The notes under the pieces are model-generated. The model was not told the DNA's origin. It saw nothing but the letters and a program-made list of their open reading frames with translations, and made no database searches. From assembly GCA_946965045.2 (NCBI GenBank), contig OX337230.1, positions 2,046,001 through 2,110,000 on the forward strand: 64,000 bases of DNA, read 5' to 3'. Positions within the stretch are counted from its first letter, which is position 1. Each line of letters opens with the position of its first letter. Of the stretch, positions 8,326 to 22,239 are shown one piece after another. Made by a program: the position numbers and the translations under genes. The DNA is from Epithemia pelagica (Eukaryota; Bacillariophyta; Bacillariophyceae; Surirellales; Surirellaceae).

Positions 8326-11300
8326 TCAGACAAGACCGTACCCAAGGCGTTCTGACCCCCGAGATGCAACTGAGTGATTGCTTCCGCCATTGGTACTGCC
8401 TCTCGGTGAGGGAACTGAAGATCCTGTTCCTCTATCATAGTTTGGAAGTGGCTCTCCGAACCCAGATCCAGCTGGGGCTAGGCTGTCGGCAGTGTAACAC
8501 AACTCTTCTTCGATTGGGATTTGTGTTTGCTTGTATGTTCCGAGGGAAAAGTATGTATCTTGAGCGCACAACTTTAACCAGCGCGGTGTATCACCTTGTA
8601 GCATGCCTTGAAGCTTTGGATACAGAGTTTTCACCATGTTTATTAACGCACGTTGAAGCTCACTCTGTACTGCAATAGCGGATTCACCTCGACCGATGCT
8701 TCCCACATTGTTTGAAGAAACTAATTGTTGGTCTTCAGATTGAGACCGTTGGTGATTGTAGCGTCGATTGTTCATGTACTCCGACAAACTTCCCTCCCGT
8801 TTGTGAAAGTTTCGGGGATCGGGATTGACAACTTGCCCCCCTCGATGTTCACGAGCCGTAATGGCTGTAGGCGCAGGGAAATCCTGGGATCCCGAGCTTC
8901 CTGGGCGCTGGCCACGACTTCGCTGTTCCGTGGTGGAAACTGAAGGCGCTCGGCCAGGAGGTCTGGAACCGTTTATAGAAGAAACTGCGGTGGTTTCATG
9001 CCGTTTGCGTTCTTGCATGTAATCCAAGAGCATTTGGCGATTCCTTGCTATCAATAAGTGCAAAAGTTCGATAAAAACGATGATAAGTCGTGCAAGCTTC
9101 ATCTGTAGTTTTCGAATCTCTTCGTCCGACAATCGATCATAGCTCTCAAGAGAAAGATCATTGGTAGTGTCTCCTTCCCTTGACTCAGAAGTTTTGCGCA
9201 TCAAAGTAAGTCCGATTTCTTTTACGTGACTGGAGTGGATAGAATCAGCTACGATCTTTACTGCATCGGTTCCAATGCCGGGATCGTTGTTGGTACCAAG
9301 AACTGCCATCCCAACCGTGGCGACTGCAGTCCGAAAGAGAACGGCACACCATTGGCAAACAGAATCTATGCCTGCCTCTAGAGGACTTTGTGTGTATACA
9401 AGACGATGCACCACTGGTTGACGAGCAACACAGGCTGGAAACGATTGCGCGACTTGTAATTGGGTGACTTTCAACGTTTTGTCCGCGTAATCACCCCCCG
9501 CGTTGCGCCACCAGTCTTTTGCCCGAGAGCGATCCTTTGGCTGAACAAAACAGAATTTGTCAACACCGGAGAGCTCGTTTTCCTCCAAGAACGCCAATCG
9601 TGATCCGCGATCATCTACGCGACGTCCAAACGTTGATGCTGATCCACTACCACCAGAAGAAAACACTGAGGCGCTAAATGATCTCATGTGTTCTCTGTAG
9701 TGGACATCAAGTCCGTCACTGGCGTGGATCGGACTTCCTTTGCCCCGTGTGTTTCCTCGACCGATTTCACTTTTCGAGCGATGGTGCAAGCTTTCAAAAG
9801 ATTCATCAACGTATCGGTGAAACCATTCCGGGAGTCCACGAAGTTTACTGTTGCTGTCAAACAAGGACCGAAGCGGGGTTACTTTGATGCGAACGGGCTC
9901 TAGTGGTGCGGGACCAAGACGATTGAAACCAAAATTGCTGGTTGCTCCCTCTTCGAATCGTTCTTCTGAACGACCGTCCAGAACAAGGTGAATAGGGGTG
10001 TTGTCTGGTATTATCGATTTGATCACCTCCCTCAACTCCTGGCCGAAGGTATCGAGGCGTACACTTCCTTCAGTTCGATACACAAACTCAACGCCACTCA
10101 ATTCATCCGGGGCACCACCATGAAACCAAACCCTGTAGAACCGTCCCAGAGTTGCCGAAAACTCTTGCGGAAGACTAGCATCAATCGGTGGGACATCGGA
10201 TACCACCGTCCTCTCTAGGTTCCTGTAAGCAATCGCCAACTTGGCGTAATTGAACTTCTGAGCGTAAAATTGTGTGGCGAGATTCCAAGCGAAACGACTA
10301 CTCTCAATAATTCCTGCTCGGAGGAAAAGGTCTCCCGCAAGCTCAGCTTCTTCTACCATTTGATCTTCCATGTCACGCAGGGTTGCCCATGGGCTGACAG
10401 AAGTATATTCAAGAGCTGATGCGATACCACAGAACAGTGTTTGGTTAGCAGCCGTATCCCACTCGTTCGCATTCAATGCGACAGAATTTGCCACGCGGTA
10501 AAATATTCTTCTGAATGAGTTGACTGGGTGTCCGTAGTGGCTGTCGTGATCGTCGAAATCATATTCAGAACCATAATCCGGATCCGTTTCCCCGCTATCT
10601 CCGTCAATGTAGACGGGATCAGGGATATTGTCAGTCCATGGCAGAAACGGGGTGTTCGACCACAAGGATCCGTGAAGTCGAGCCGCTTGTTGTAAGGTAG
10701 CATGAATGTGGAAATGGCATGTTGCCTCTTCAGCAAACTTTCGTCGAGAGGAGTGGAAGCCAGCAAGCATACGAAGCCAGGCCACACGATGTTCTGGGAG
10801 TTCGGTTGGCGAAAAGACGTCAGCGGCATTGATAAGTGCATCTTCCACAGCTTCGAAGTGTGCCACACGGCTTCGCTGTTGAGTTGTCGCATAAAACCCA
10901 AGAAACTGCTTGCTGTGTCCTTCCGAAGCATTGATAACGCGTAGGATGCTGATACGGTTCGCCCGAACAAGAGCCTCCGTCGAATGGTCACGGGCTGGGC
11001 GGTTTTCATCGTCCGTGAGATCTTGGCCTCGCGACCCTTGAATAAACGACAAAACTCGTGCTGCAATGTAAGCACGATATAGTTTCTTCAACTTTTCTGC
11101 CATACGAATCAGAGCTCCACGAAAAGCGACATTCTGACTTGCGGGTTGTTTTTCCATGCGGTCGAGAGTGCGCCAAAGAGGAACCAGACTCGCTTCAGCA
11201 CTCACGTTTGAAAAGGGCTCAAATTCCGCACGAAGGCGTCTCTGGTCACGGTAATATCTCGATGCAGCTGTAGCAACGATACGTTCCATTACCTCAGTCT

Positions 11301-14300
11301 GAACAGCAAGAAGAGGAACGCGAATCCGGAAGAAACTCCCAAAGCACTGCCATGTGCTTCGAAGGATCAGTTCAAGAAAATCGGTGGCCTCAATCCTAAC
11401 GTATGCTCTTCGGGCACCACACTGTAAAGAAACAACTCTCATCCAGTGCTGAAGTGTCTCTCCGACGCCCTCCAAGAATGTCTTTATGCCGAAGATTTTG
11501 ATCAGTTCCGCAGAAACTTTGAATGTTCGCACAACGACCACATCGCTCTGACGTAAAGCGAGAGCGTGAAGGTAAAGCGACGATGCTGCTCTTACAAAAA
11601 CTGAAATATCCAGCCGCGACAACGGGAGGGTGGCCTTCACAGGCTTCTTTCCTCCTCTAATCCGAACAGCAGGGTTGAGAAGTGATTCGCCATCAGCACT
11701 GCTGCTTAAAATACGGTAGAGCTCCCAAACCATTTGATGGCCGGCATTCACAATCACAAGGGAACCATCGTGTCCCGACCATCGGCGAGAAATCGTACTC
11801 GAGTTATAGGAATCGGCGGATTTCTCAATCTCTTCAATTTTCCTTCTTGTTAAAGCATCGAGTTGACTTTCCGCAGCTAAGAACTCTTTCTGCCAAAGTT
11901 GAACATTTTCTCTGCTTGCACCAGTGCCATCCTTCTCGAGATGCTCTTCAGAACCTTCATATTCGAGAGTTCGAAGTGAAAGGTTTAGAAGCGTGAACAT
12001 ATCCAAAACATCAGGGTCCTCCTTGACCTCGACTGGACCCCTCGGGACTCTGGGGGACGGATCGTCTGCAAATGACCAAGCACGAACGGAAGAGAAACCT
12101 CCATATTTGCCGCTGGTACCCTTCCCGCGCAAACCCCGACAAAGCTTTCTCCAGAGCGCACGAAGTAAGTTCCCTGGCGATGACTGCAAGACATAGACAA
12201 CACAAGGAAGAAGATCTTTTCGCAGTTGGCTTTTGGGAGCAAAATTAGAGAGATAGTCACATCGTGACAGCACCTTCCAGACAAAGGAGATGTGCATACC
12301 AGCAATCGGTGCGGTCTGACCAGTCAAATTTCCTTCCTGGCTTGACACCCAGAACATTTCGTGGAGAAGAGAAGCTGACCTTTGTTGAATCTGTGGTTCT
12401 GCGTGCTCCGTTCCCAACAAGCACACATCAACGATTATCTCTGATAACCAGTGAGGGTGCATTCCAGGGATCTCGTTTTTGAATTGCTGTTGGCTTCCTT
12501 CTGTGCCAACAAACGCAGCAAGACGGAACCGTTTGTACTTCTCGAGTATTTCGTCGAAGAAGAAGTCTGAACGGGACAGCAAAGGGGACCACCAATGGGA
12601 CCAGTTAAGCATTTGCGGTCCATTCACTGAGCAATTATGAAAGATGAGTTAGACAAAGTCAATGCAAACACTCGTCATAAACAATTTACCAAGACCTACC
12701 TCGGATCAACTCTGGGAAACGAACCAGACCAGATATTGCATTCAGTCTCAATTTCGTTATTTCCCAAGAGCAACGGAGACCTATAGATGAGTCTCGGTCT
12801 TGCCAATGTTTTCCTTCCTTTGTCACGAACCTGGAAAGATAAGAAAGTATCAATCGGTGCACGATTTTTGGAGCAAGAAAACTGAACATGTCTCGCAAAA
12901 AACGAATAATCGAATCGTTCACATCAATGCTCATTTGTCGTAATTCCCATGAATCGAAATTCCTGGAATCAATGCATGCATCAGCTACCATTGATATAAC
13001 CTGGTTAACAGAAGGAACAGCATTAGTACGCCGAAAACTCGATTGAACAAAAGTGCGTCTAACAACCAACGAACCTGTTCCAAGCCAAGGAAAAGAGTAT
13101 CATCCAGCATCACAAGAGGAGGGCTAGTCCAAGTAGATCCTCTTTCCAGGCCTTCCCGAAAAATCGTCGATACTCTGAATCCCAGACTCTCTTTTATTAC
13201 TTCAAACAAAAGTGGGGCCCCAGCGACGGCGACGCCAATGGAACGAGTTGCAGCTTCGGCGATTCCTTCATTTGACGACGATCCACCGTCAGAAGAAGAC
13301 TCGCCCGCTCTGTCTCCCTTCCATCCACGTTCAGGGCGCACACGTTCCCCCAGAGCTCGCTGCTCAACTAAGATAGCAGCCCACTGAAGAACGATAACTT
13401 CATAGCCAAACGGAAACCACCGGGCTGTGTGGGCAGATTGTCTTTCTAGAGAAATCAGACGGTCTGAGAAGTCAGGCAAAACGAGGCTTTTGTTTTCCTC
13501 GTTCTTGAGTGTCGGCAAGCCTTCGTTTTGATCTTTGGCGAAGTCCTTTGTCGCGTCCTCTGACTCTTCGATCACAGCCGGAGCGAAACCGTCCCCGATT
13601 CCTATGAGAGTCCAATCGATAGATGACCTGCTTCGAGTCTTTCGGTGATGGGAGGAACCCACTCGTTGTTCCTCTGTAGCTGTTCGCGGCCCCGTACTAA
13701 CAAAATTTTTCGTATGGAATTGATCGTGAGACAATTTGAACCTCCCTCTCAGAAATGCTATCTGGTGGTTAACGTACCTCACACCTATGCTTTTGCCAAT
13801 AACATCAAGGAATGCAGTCCCGGCTGATTCAATTTCGTCATCTGATTTGGGGACCGAATGAGCCTTTGGAGGAGATGATTCTCGTACGACCTCAGGTTCT
13901 GCTGGCTCCTCCTCAATCAAGCTGAAATCAAAACTAGTACTGGACTTCCGAGACCTTGGAATCCTCATTTGCTTCACTGTCTTCTTAGGTGCGTTCAAAA
14001 CAATTTCAGAATCCAAGCCCGTCGGTGAATCAGGGCTTTCCCCTTTCCCGTTTTGAGTCAAATCGGTTGTTATATCCCTATTGGAAGAGTTGGGGTCGTC
14101 TGTTTCACTGTCGTCTTGTTCTCGAATAGTTGAGAGAGCCCTCGAAGGAGCCGTCATCCATCTTCTATTTCCTGTGCTTGGACCAGAGAAGGCCTGAATC
14201 ATTGCATTGGCACTCCTGCTTCCGTCACTCTCCGGTCTATCAAAATCATCTTCTGCCGCAGTGGCAGCACGAAGTGCGCTCTGGAAGTCAGATTTCGAGT

Positions 14301-17300
14301 CTACCTTCAGCTCTTTCTTGGCGGAGGGATTGGTGAAGACTGCAGCTTCGCTTGTTATCTCTGGATGACTGTGATTGTCAAAAGTATGTTTTGGTATATC
14401 GGAAAGCCTGCGTTTGTGCGTGGGGCTTGATGTGAGACCCGAGCTCACCCGCTCTGGGCTTGACTTAAAGCTCTGTGCGTCGAAGAGTTCAAAATTATTG
14501 CGTACATGTCGCTTGCGCCTTCCTGAGGACGGTCTCGGTCTGGTGGGAGAATTGTCAGTAGCGCTGGTAGTCTTGAGAAAGCTCGGGTGGAAAACCTCAA
14601 CTGATGACCTCCCAAAGAGATTTTGTTCATCGAAAAACAACGCAATTATACGGCCTAAACAGACAATACTCCACTTTGTACCGTCGGCCTGAGACAGTCC
14701 GTTTTTGGTAAGATACAAACTGGAACCACCAAGGAGTTGAAGAATACTCGCAAATGCATGAAGACGAAGTGGTATTGGTGTGGCTGGATTCGCCCAGGCA
14801 AGACTGGCCTGCCCTGTACCAATAATAAGAGTTCTCCACAGTCTTGTTATTGCTCTCAACAAGAATCCATGACTTCGCGTTACAGGACACACATTGTATT
14901 TGACGACATCAAGTGTGGACCTCAAAAGACGGTCTTCAGCTTCGAAATAAGTTCGTGATTCTGATTCCTCAACAATGAGTTCCTTCCCCATGCTTATTTT
15001 TGACAAAAAGGCATTCTTATTCAAGTCGCTTGGTCTCTGGGAATCTTCCTCCTCATGGAGATACTCAGAAAGTACAGCATTTTGTGTATGAAGGGATGAG
15101 TTGGCACAAATTCGCACCGAGAGAGAAATTGGTTCACCGGTCGTCCTACCCCGAGATACGGAATCGTCCGCGTTGGAGACGAAGTCGGACGCGTTGGTGG
15201 AGTCGTCTGAGACCGGGGCTGCGCTACCCCCATCGGTCGTGTCTTCAGCGTAGGAATGTTCCCGTCCTGATGTTGAGTTTCCTTCTGCTATCTCTGTTTT
15301 CTCAACAAGTACAAGGGTTGTTTCATCGGCCAACCCGCTTTCGACTAAGTGAGAGGCAGGAGGCTGTGCGGAATACACAATTCGAACATCATGGATACCG
15401 TCATCGACAAGGCAACCTCCATTACGGGAAATCGGAAAAAAACCAGCAGCAATTTGATCCACACGGCTTGCATTTGTTTCCCCGTTGCCCCCGTCACCCG
15501 TGAACATTTTCTTTGCTCTTTTCCACTTGCTCCTTGAACTCATCTTTACGTGATAGACTGTGAAGACTAAACAAAAGATTCGAACAGAGCGGCTTTTAGG
15601 AGGAGGCCGCAGATCAAGAGGTAGCTTCAGTTTGAATTCATCCATAAAATGTTTGTCACTGCCGCGAGGAGAGCAGGAAGAGAGAACACTTTGTACAAGG
15701 AACGGTCCCCTTCGATTGTTGTGGAACGAAGGTCCGCAACGAGGTAAGTGGGCAAAGTAGGCAGCAAGACTTTCGTTCCATTCCAGTTCACGAAGTTCCG
15801 CTTTTATAACGACATTAGCTTTCGGACAATTGTGAAGCAATCTTGGTTGCAGTAGCATTTCGTTACAGAAGCACGTATGATAGTACGGTTCGACGTCGTG
15901 TCCGTTCACCCGTCCACGTGATACAGACTGCTGAACCGGTGGAGACATTCGGAGCGATGGGCTTAGTTGCAACCTCACTGGTGACAGCTCCTGTGCGTAT
16001 CGAATGGACTGTCCTGGTGAAGTGAAATCATCGTTACCATCCAGATACCGACCTCCTTCTTCGACCGGTTCTGCAATAATGTCGGGTTTCCACTCCGGTA
16101 GGGTGGTTGTGAATCCACTTTTCTTTGGTTTCCGTTTGCCCTTCTCCTCATCATAATCCTCGTTTCGTCGAAGTTGAAGTTCTCCGGAGAAATCGACAAG
16201 ACGGTCTCGCCCCAGTGTGCTTGCACTAACGACTTGATGAAGACCAAGATATCCAAAGTTTCTCATAACCAACATCTGAGATAAAATGAATTTGGTATGG
16301 TGAGATGTATTTTCCACAGGAAATCACAGAGAGCAACATTTTCTTTCGTACCGCTGTCCCACCATTTGTTGCCGCTACAGGACTCCCTCCCGATACTCCT
16401 GCACGTTGCTCTCGGGGAGACAACATCACCATAATATGGTCTATGATTTGACGATCTCCCAGACCTGGCGAAAAGCGGAAAAGTGGAATCTGCACCGCTC
16501 TACTACTTGGGACAACCGGATTGTCTGCTCCCCCGAAGACCTGTAGAAGAGGGGCGACCCCAAAAGCAAAAGGTAAAAGGAACGCAGACTGGCGTTGAGC
16601 AGCCTTTTCGGCACTAGTTCTGAGTTTGCCCAAATCAATCCCTTTACCGTTGCTTGCGCAACCTCCCTGTTTAAGATAAACATCGAGGGGGTCCTCCGAG
16701 AGAACTTTCTTGACCAAAAGAACAGCAAACAAATTGGCAAAATTAAGATTTGAAGGCAAAGGAAAGACACCACATCTTGTACCAACGCGCCTTCCCGCAC
16801 TTGGATCGATATCGATCTGGTCAGGCACATTCAGCACTTTGGCAAAAGGACTTGATGGTTCATAAGGCCACAGTGCACTTTCGCAACGTTTACCGACCGA
16901 CTCTTCTGTGAACACGTCAAAATTCAAAAGTTCCGTAACCCTACCACAGCGATGTAAATCTGGTAGAGGCGTCGCACCACCATTGCCACTACGGTCGCTA
17001 TTGTTGCTGCTCGACGCACCGCTCGAAGTTGTAATAGTCTCAATGTTGTAAATACCAAGGGAACAAAACATGGGCTCCACCTCCCCTCCCACAGGAGGAA
17101 ATGTAATGCCCTGTGTATCGATTTGGATATACCGATGACTGGGCGGTCGATCCGACAAGTACGGAAGGGATTGTGCCATGGAAGTTGCAGCATGCATTTG
17201 AGATAGCGGTAAGTTTTCTTTTCGGAGGGTACCAGGCGTGGGTTCCAGATGAGTGACAGCCTGTAGGGCCGTCGCCGAATGTTGCAGGGGAGGAAAATGT

Positions 17301-20300
17301 AGGCGATTGGGAACATCGGCTCCCTCGGACGATTCTTCCTCCAAGTTGACGCGTGGACTTTTTAGACTGGCGTCGTCGTCCTGCTGTGTTGTCTTGTCAC
17401 CCTGTTTTGGTACTGTGGCAGGCCAGTCTTCAGGGTCTCCCGCATTCCACCACCCATATCTCGTCCGTGACGAATATTTTCGCTTTGTGTTACTCGTTTT
17501 TCGGTGAGGAGGTGAAAAGGATCCCCTAGGAGGGCGACCTTGTTCTGAGGACGGAGAGAGTTCCGAATTCCGAGATTGTTGTCCAGTCTGGGAATGTTGA
17601 CTCTGACTCGTAAACTTGGCGCTTGACGCTTCACTTGGTGCATGGCTGGCATCCTGCTGCTGAGACGGTTGTTTGTTCGAGGAGGACTGTGGGGAGTGTT
17701 GTTGCTGTTGTTGAGGCGATGATGATTGTTGTTTTTGTTGTTGCGAAGGTTGCTGTGGTGACTGCTGTGTTGGAGCGGGCTGTTGTTGTGGCTGGTGAGA
17801 AGACGATGTAACTGAAGCTGTATGAGCCGTGGCGTCCTTGGTTGATGCAAGCGAACCCGAAGTGGTTAGGGTCACGGCCGCCGTCGAAGTTGCGGCCGCA
17901 GATGTGCTCGTGGTGGCGGCTACAGGCGCCAGTCGCTGATTGCCAACCACACGGGCATTCCAACTATGAAAGTCATCAGGTCCGAGAGCAGGATTGGGAC
18001 ACGCAGTTGTGGCAAAGACATTTGGTTTGACAAACTTTTCGACAATTTCTTGCGCTCGTTTTTGTTCATGAAATTTTTGTTGTTCTTCCTTGGTTTCATG
18101 AATCCCTAAATCTCCTTCCACCGGCAGTGGTGGATCATCGACACCGTACACAGGAACACACCCATGAGTCAGTTCGTAGTTGGTTAATGGCCTGCCTCCC
18201 GCCGCAGCCACCAACTGGGCCGATAAGGAAATTTGCTGTTGAGCCGATTCGTCCACAACGTCGACAATCGAGGGTTGTTGACCATCACCCGATAAGGATG
18301 CGAGTGCTTTGCTCAAATGATCATTGAGACCAACCTGCTTTTTGCGTTCATCGTGTTCGACCGAGTCATCATCGCTATCACCCATTCCATTGCTTCGTGG
18401 GGGAGGACGGCGACGAAAGGTATCACTCCAATTGCCTTCCCCACTCGAGGCGGCAGCCATGGCCGGTGTTCCACTAGTACTTCCCAGGGACCCCCCTCCA
18501 TTGGCATGATGCTCTCCCAACAAGGTGGACGATGTAGAAGAATGCACAGAACCACCGGTTGGAAAGGGTCCCATTGATCCTCCTCCGTCACTTCCCGTCC
18601 CTGCCGAGGAAGCTGTCAAGGTTCCACCCGCTCCTGCTGTACCATCTCCCAGAGCCCATTGAGAAAAAATTTCTTGTTCGGTTAAAGACTTTTTGTTCGT
18701 GTTGTTATTGTTGTTGTTGTTTCGAGTAGGCGGTGGGACACTGCCGCTTTCTTCCGAAAAATCAATCGACCCCGTACCCACGGTAGTAGTGGCTGCCGTG
18801 GTGGCTGTGGCCCGTCCTTGACGCAACCAATTATCCAAAGAGGAGGACTGATGGTTGGCCGCATTCCGAAGACTACCCTCATCAGCCACAAAGGAACCCG
18901 CATTGTCCAGACGAGGACTCATCAAACCAGACGCTGCATCATCGTCTCCTCGAATCCATGCCGAGAATTGTTCATTGGCCGTGAGTTGTTGTTGTTGATG
19001 CGGAGGTGTTGGATTGGGAGGGGCATTGACTGAAGATTGGCTTGATTGTGTTTGATGCAAGGGAGACCAAGATTGAGAGGAGGACGAATAGGTTTGACTC
19101 AAGGACAAGGAATATCCAGTGCTGCTTGCACCTCCATCTCCTCCTGCACCACCACCGCCACCTGTCGATGGTATCAAGTAATTGGGATACAAGGAATAAT
19201 CCGCATGATCCGACTTGGCTTCATGAAGAATGCTATCTTCCGTCGTATCATCATCATCTTCATCGTCGTACAATTCCGTAACGAGCATTCCATCCTCCTC
19301 CTTGTCATTGGGATGCAATCGACTGGGTGCTGTCAAGGATCGTGACAAGATGGAGGGTCGTTGAATGGGAGAACTTGCGTCGTCGCCCGCTTGATTCTTG
19401 GTCCGTTGACGCCGACGATTGAAAAGGCGTTGTTGTACTTGAATTTGTTGGATCCGTTGCATACGTTCGCGTTCTCCCCACAAGGGTTGGTACGTGGACA
19501 AGTAGGGGTTGCCCCGCCAAAATTCTTCATCCTTTAATTCTTGTAACACGTCAATGCCGTATCCATACACGCGAAGGGCACCGACCAGATTCCTGGCCGA
19601 ACCAGGCAAGTCTTCCATACGACACGGCGCTTGTCCATGAGATTCGGAATCATTGCCAGCGCCAGACGTCCCCGCCGTGTTGGAGGATCCAGTGGCCGTG
19701 TTGCTTTCATCTTCCTTGGCCGCGGCCGCATCCAATACCATTTGTCGTGCTTGACGAACGACACGAGGAGGAACGAGAGGACCAAAAAACAAGGGACGGG
19801 GTAAAAAGACTTGTTCCGCACACATGGAAGCCGTATCTTCCGGAATGCGCACATGAGGGGGAGGTGGACCCGTCGCCGTCGCGGCTCCTGCTGCTGCCGT
19901 TCCATCCCCCGGTGTGGCCGCGACCAAGGGGTGAGCCGGATCCAGAGGATTGGGTGTACCCACACTGTTGTTGCTGTTACTGCCGCCATGGTTCGTTTTG
20001 GAATCATCCTTTTCCAAGGCCGCCAACGCCGCGGCCAAATTGGATTTCTCCATGGAATTGGTACGTTTCATTTTTTGTTGATCAAAGGAAAAGGTTCCGG
20101 ACGAAAACGCTGTTGCCTCTGGTTGGGATGGTTGACGTTCCTCCTGTGGCGGTTCGGTGGTTGCGGACTTTGAGGAATTGGGGGGTGGTTTGGCCGAGGA
20201 GTCTTTCCCACCCGTGAATCGACCAAAGCCCAATCGTCGATGAGGTTGTTGTGGCGCAATGCCGTCGTCGGTGGTCGCATTGGCCTGGTTCCGCCGTCCT

Positions 20301-20623
20301 TGTTGCCTTCGTCGCAACAAATTCCGCTTGCTGCTGCCGTTGTTGCTGGTATTGTTGGAAGAATTGTTCGTTTTCGTGTTGTTATTGTTGTTGGAGGCAA
20401 ACGAGGCACCCGTCAAGAAAGAGGAAGCGGAATCCAGACTGACATCCATGGCGTCGCTCGAGGTGGAAGCTGCCAATGTCAAAGACGTCGTATCCGGCTT
20501 GTCACTACTGGTCTCTTCTCCCCCCTGCACCGTTTTGTTGTGACTGTCTGGATCCCAATCATCTCCCAATGCCATGGCGGCAAACATGGAAATTTCATTG
20601 CGTCGACGTTCTTCTTCCGACAT
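8326..20623 (-). CDS. DOCK-family Rho/Rac guanine nucleotide exchange factor, ~4,024 aa
   Basis: Four exons join in frame: 20623-16352, 16275-13075, 13000-12700 and 12626-8326 (12,075 nt, exactly 4,025 codons). Introns are 16276-16351, 13001-13074 and 12627-12699 (73-76 nt, all GT-AG). Domain order fits the DOCK C/D (zizimin-like) class. There is a long low-complexity N-terminus rich in Q, N, S and T. A region near residues 1250-1420 follows (PMFCSLGIYNIE, then LPFAFGVAPLLQVFGG). The DHR-1/C2-like domain is at about 1555-1740 (HFMDEFKLKLPLDL), then a long helical region. A DHR-2 catalytic domain at about 3200-3760 contains FYRVWFHGG, EFVYRTEGSVRLDTFG and CFVQPKDRS. DHR-2 domains exchange GDP for GTP on Rac/Cdc42-type GTPases and DHR-1 binds phosphoinositides. 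No partner GTPase is in this window. About twice the size of animal DOCKs. Intron calls are by eye; a further small intron cannot be excluded. Confidence 0.88.
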
Positions 20624-21520
20624 TTTTATTTAGTAGCACCAGGCGACAACCACCACAACCAAGTGCACTGGATCCACACACCCGACAGACTATGGCCTTG
20701 TCTCACTGTCACGCGCAAGTTCTCGCTCTCCGTTTCCTGTCAAACCAAGAGATGCTCGGAGATTAAATGGATGGGTCCAGTTGAAAAATCCTCCTTCACA
20801 AATTCTATGATGTGGTGCGTCCACCGTGTGTTTCCCCACTCAGAATTCTCAACGATTGTCCACGCTGGGGACAAGGTAGAAGAAGAGTGAATTGTCACAG
20901 AGTGAGTGCTCCGTTGTGGTGGATGTTGTTGCTGCTGGACCTGAGTAGTCGTTCACTTGACGTTAGCTGTTGAACGCAAGAAAAGAGACTGGAATGGACT
21001 CTTTGCCATTGCCGATCGTGAGTGTTGTTGTGTGGTCTAGCCCTTGTTGTGTATCTGTCTCGTGTCCGGTGAAAAAGTTTCTCTTTGTTGTCGTCGTGGC
21101 CATCTCCCTCACCAACTTTGTGCCAATAGGAGTATTGGATCTCGGAATCCATTCACGATCGGCACAGTCTCTATGTACACCACAATAATCGAAATCGGAA
21201 CAAACGAGGACAGAAGGTTTTCGTTATTTATTCTTCATAACAAGACCAAACCATCACATCTTGTCCTACATCCAATAAATGAATGTTAACGGTCAAACGC
21301 CCCGACCGCCGGCCATACCGTAAATGGTGTAACATTGAATTGTATGTGGAGACGACACAAGCGTGTCGTTTGGGCGCAACGGGCAATGACACTGACAAAA
21401 TATAGGAGTGGCGGCTCGCGTCCTTGGTCCTGCTTAAGAATACTTAAGGAAAATCCGTCGACAGCGCAGAAACGAGCTGATGGGTCCCACACCTGCATCC
21501 GCAACCCGCAACCAACACCC
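20624..21520. other. Intergenic: DOCK 5' side
   Basis: This 0.9-kb stretch upstream of the DOCK start shows only short unsupported open frames. It should hold the DOCK promoter and 5' UTR. I see no RNA gene or clear motif. Confidence 0.5.
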
Positions 21521-21527
21521 GTCCATC

Positions 21528-22000
21528 CAGGGTGACCGTTTAGACAGTCTAAAATATTTCGGGTCTAAAATAAATCTAAAAGTACTTTTAGACTGTATAA
21601 AATGTCTAAAACAGGGTCTAAAATCTCACCGTGGTTTTGTATGGCGAAGCAATAACCCTAACCCTAGACAGACAGCTACCAGGAGCGAGCATTGTCTATG
21701 ACAACACATCCAGAGGACCTCATAGCTTCATCATCTAAGTTATTGGATGGTATGTATGACATTGTTCTTGCACTCTCTAAGCATGAGAGAGGATAACTGA
21801 GACCTTACTTTGTTCATTGAGATGTCATTGAGATGAATGAGGCAGAACGGTCTCGTACTCACGCAGTGGTGGCGGCGCTACTGAAGGGTTAAGGTTAAGA
21901 GTCTAAAAATTTTATTTTAGACTCGACCTCTGTCTAATATAATTATACCCTTTTAGACCGGGTCTAAAAGTGAGGGTATAATTAGACTCCGGTCACCCTG
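21528..22000. mobile_element. Non-autonomous DNA transposon (MITE-like), 473 bp
   Basis: The ends are perfect 11-bp inverted repeats, CAGGGTGACCG at 21528-21538 and its complement at 21990-22000. An exact 7-bp direct repeat GTCCATC flanks the unit (21521-21527 and 22001-22007). There is no coding capacity. The interior carries about a dozen copies of TCTAAAA/TTTTAGA in both directions, including a perfect 18-bp palindrome (21575-21592) and hairpins at 21899-21924 and 21950-21970. The CAGGG start recalls hAT, but hAT duplications are 8 bp, so the superfamily is left open. Confidence 0.8.
21653..21666 (+). repeat. Short telomere-like CCCTAA repeat inside the MITE
   Basis: AACCCTAACCCTAG is two copies of the CCCTAA telomere unit. 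It is too short to mean more than chance or an old repair patch. Confidence 0.35.
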
Positions 22001-22239
22001 GTCCATCGCTTTTCGTGTAATGGTTTGGTGACACTCTACTTCAATCCCACACCCTTCGGTGAGTCCATCGAGAACGTGCTTCGCACCCATCAAATTTACC
22101 CACACAATGTTTGGTCCATGATTGATCTGCTTCTATTACCGCTCCGCATATCATGAGGACAAAGTTCCATAGGAAGTGAGGCCCTGTCCATCGATTCGTT
22201 GCTGGAGTGTCCAGAATAAATTGTTGTGTCTGATTGACG

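Noticed and set aside
15000-15503. 167-codon plus-strand frame opposite DOCK exon 2
   Set aside because: It lies wholly opposite coding DOCK sequence and shows no conserved pattern.
20240-20890. 216-codon plus-strand frame opposite the DOCK 5' end
   Set aside because: It overlaps the DOCK first exon on the other strand and encodes low-complexity sequence mirroring its repeats.
21653-21666. Internal telomere
   Set aside because: Only two CCCTAA units are present inside a MITE.
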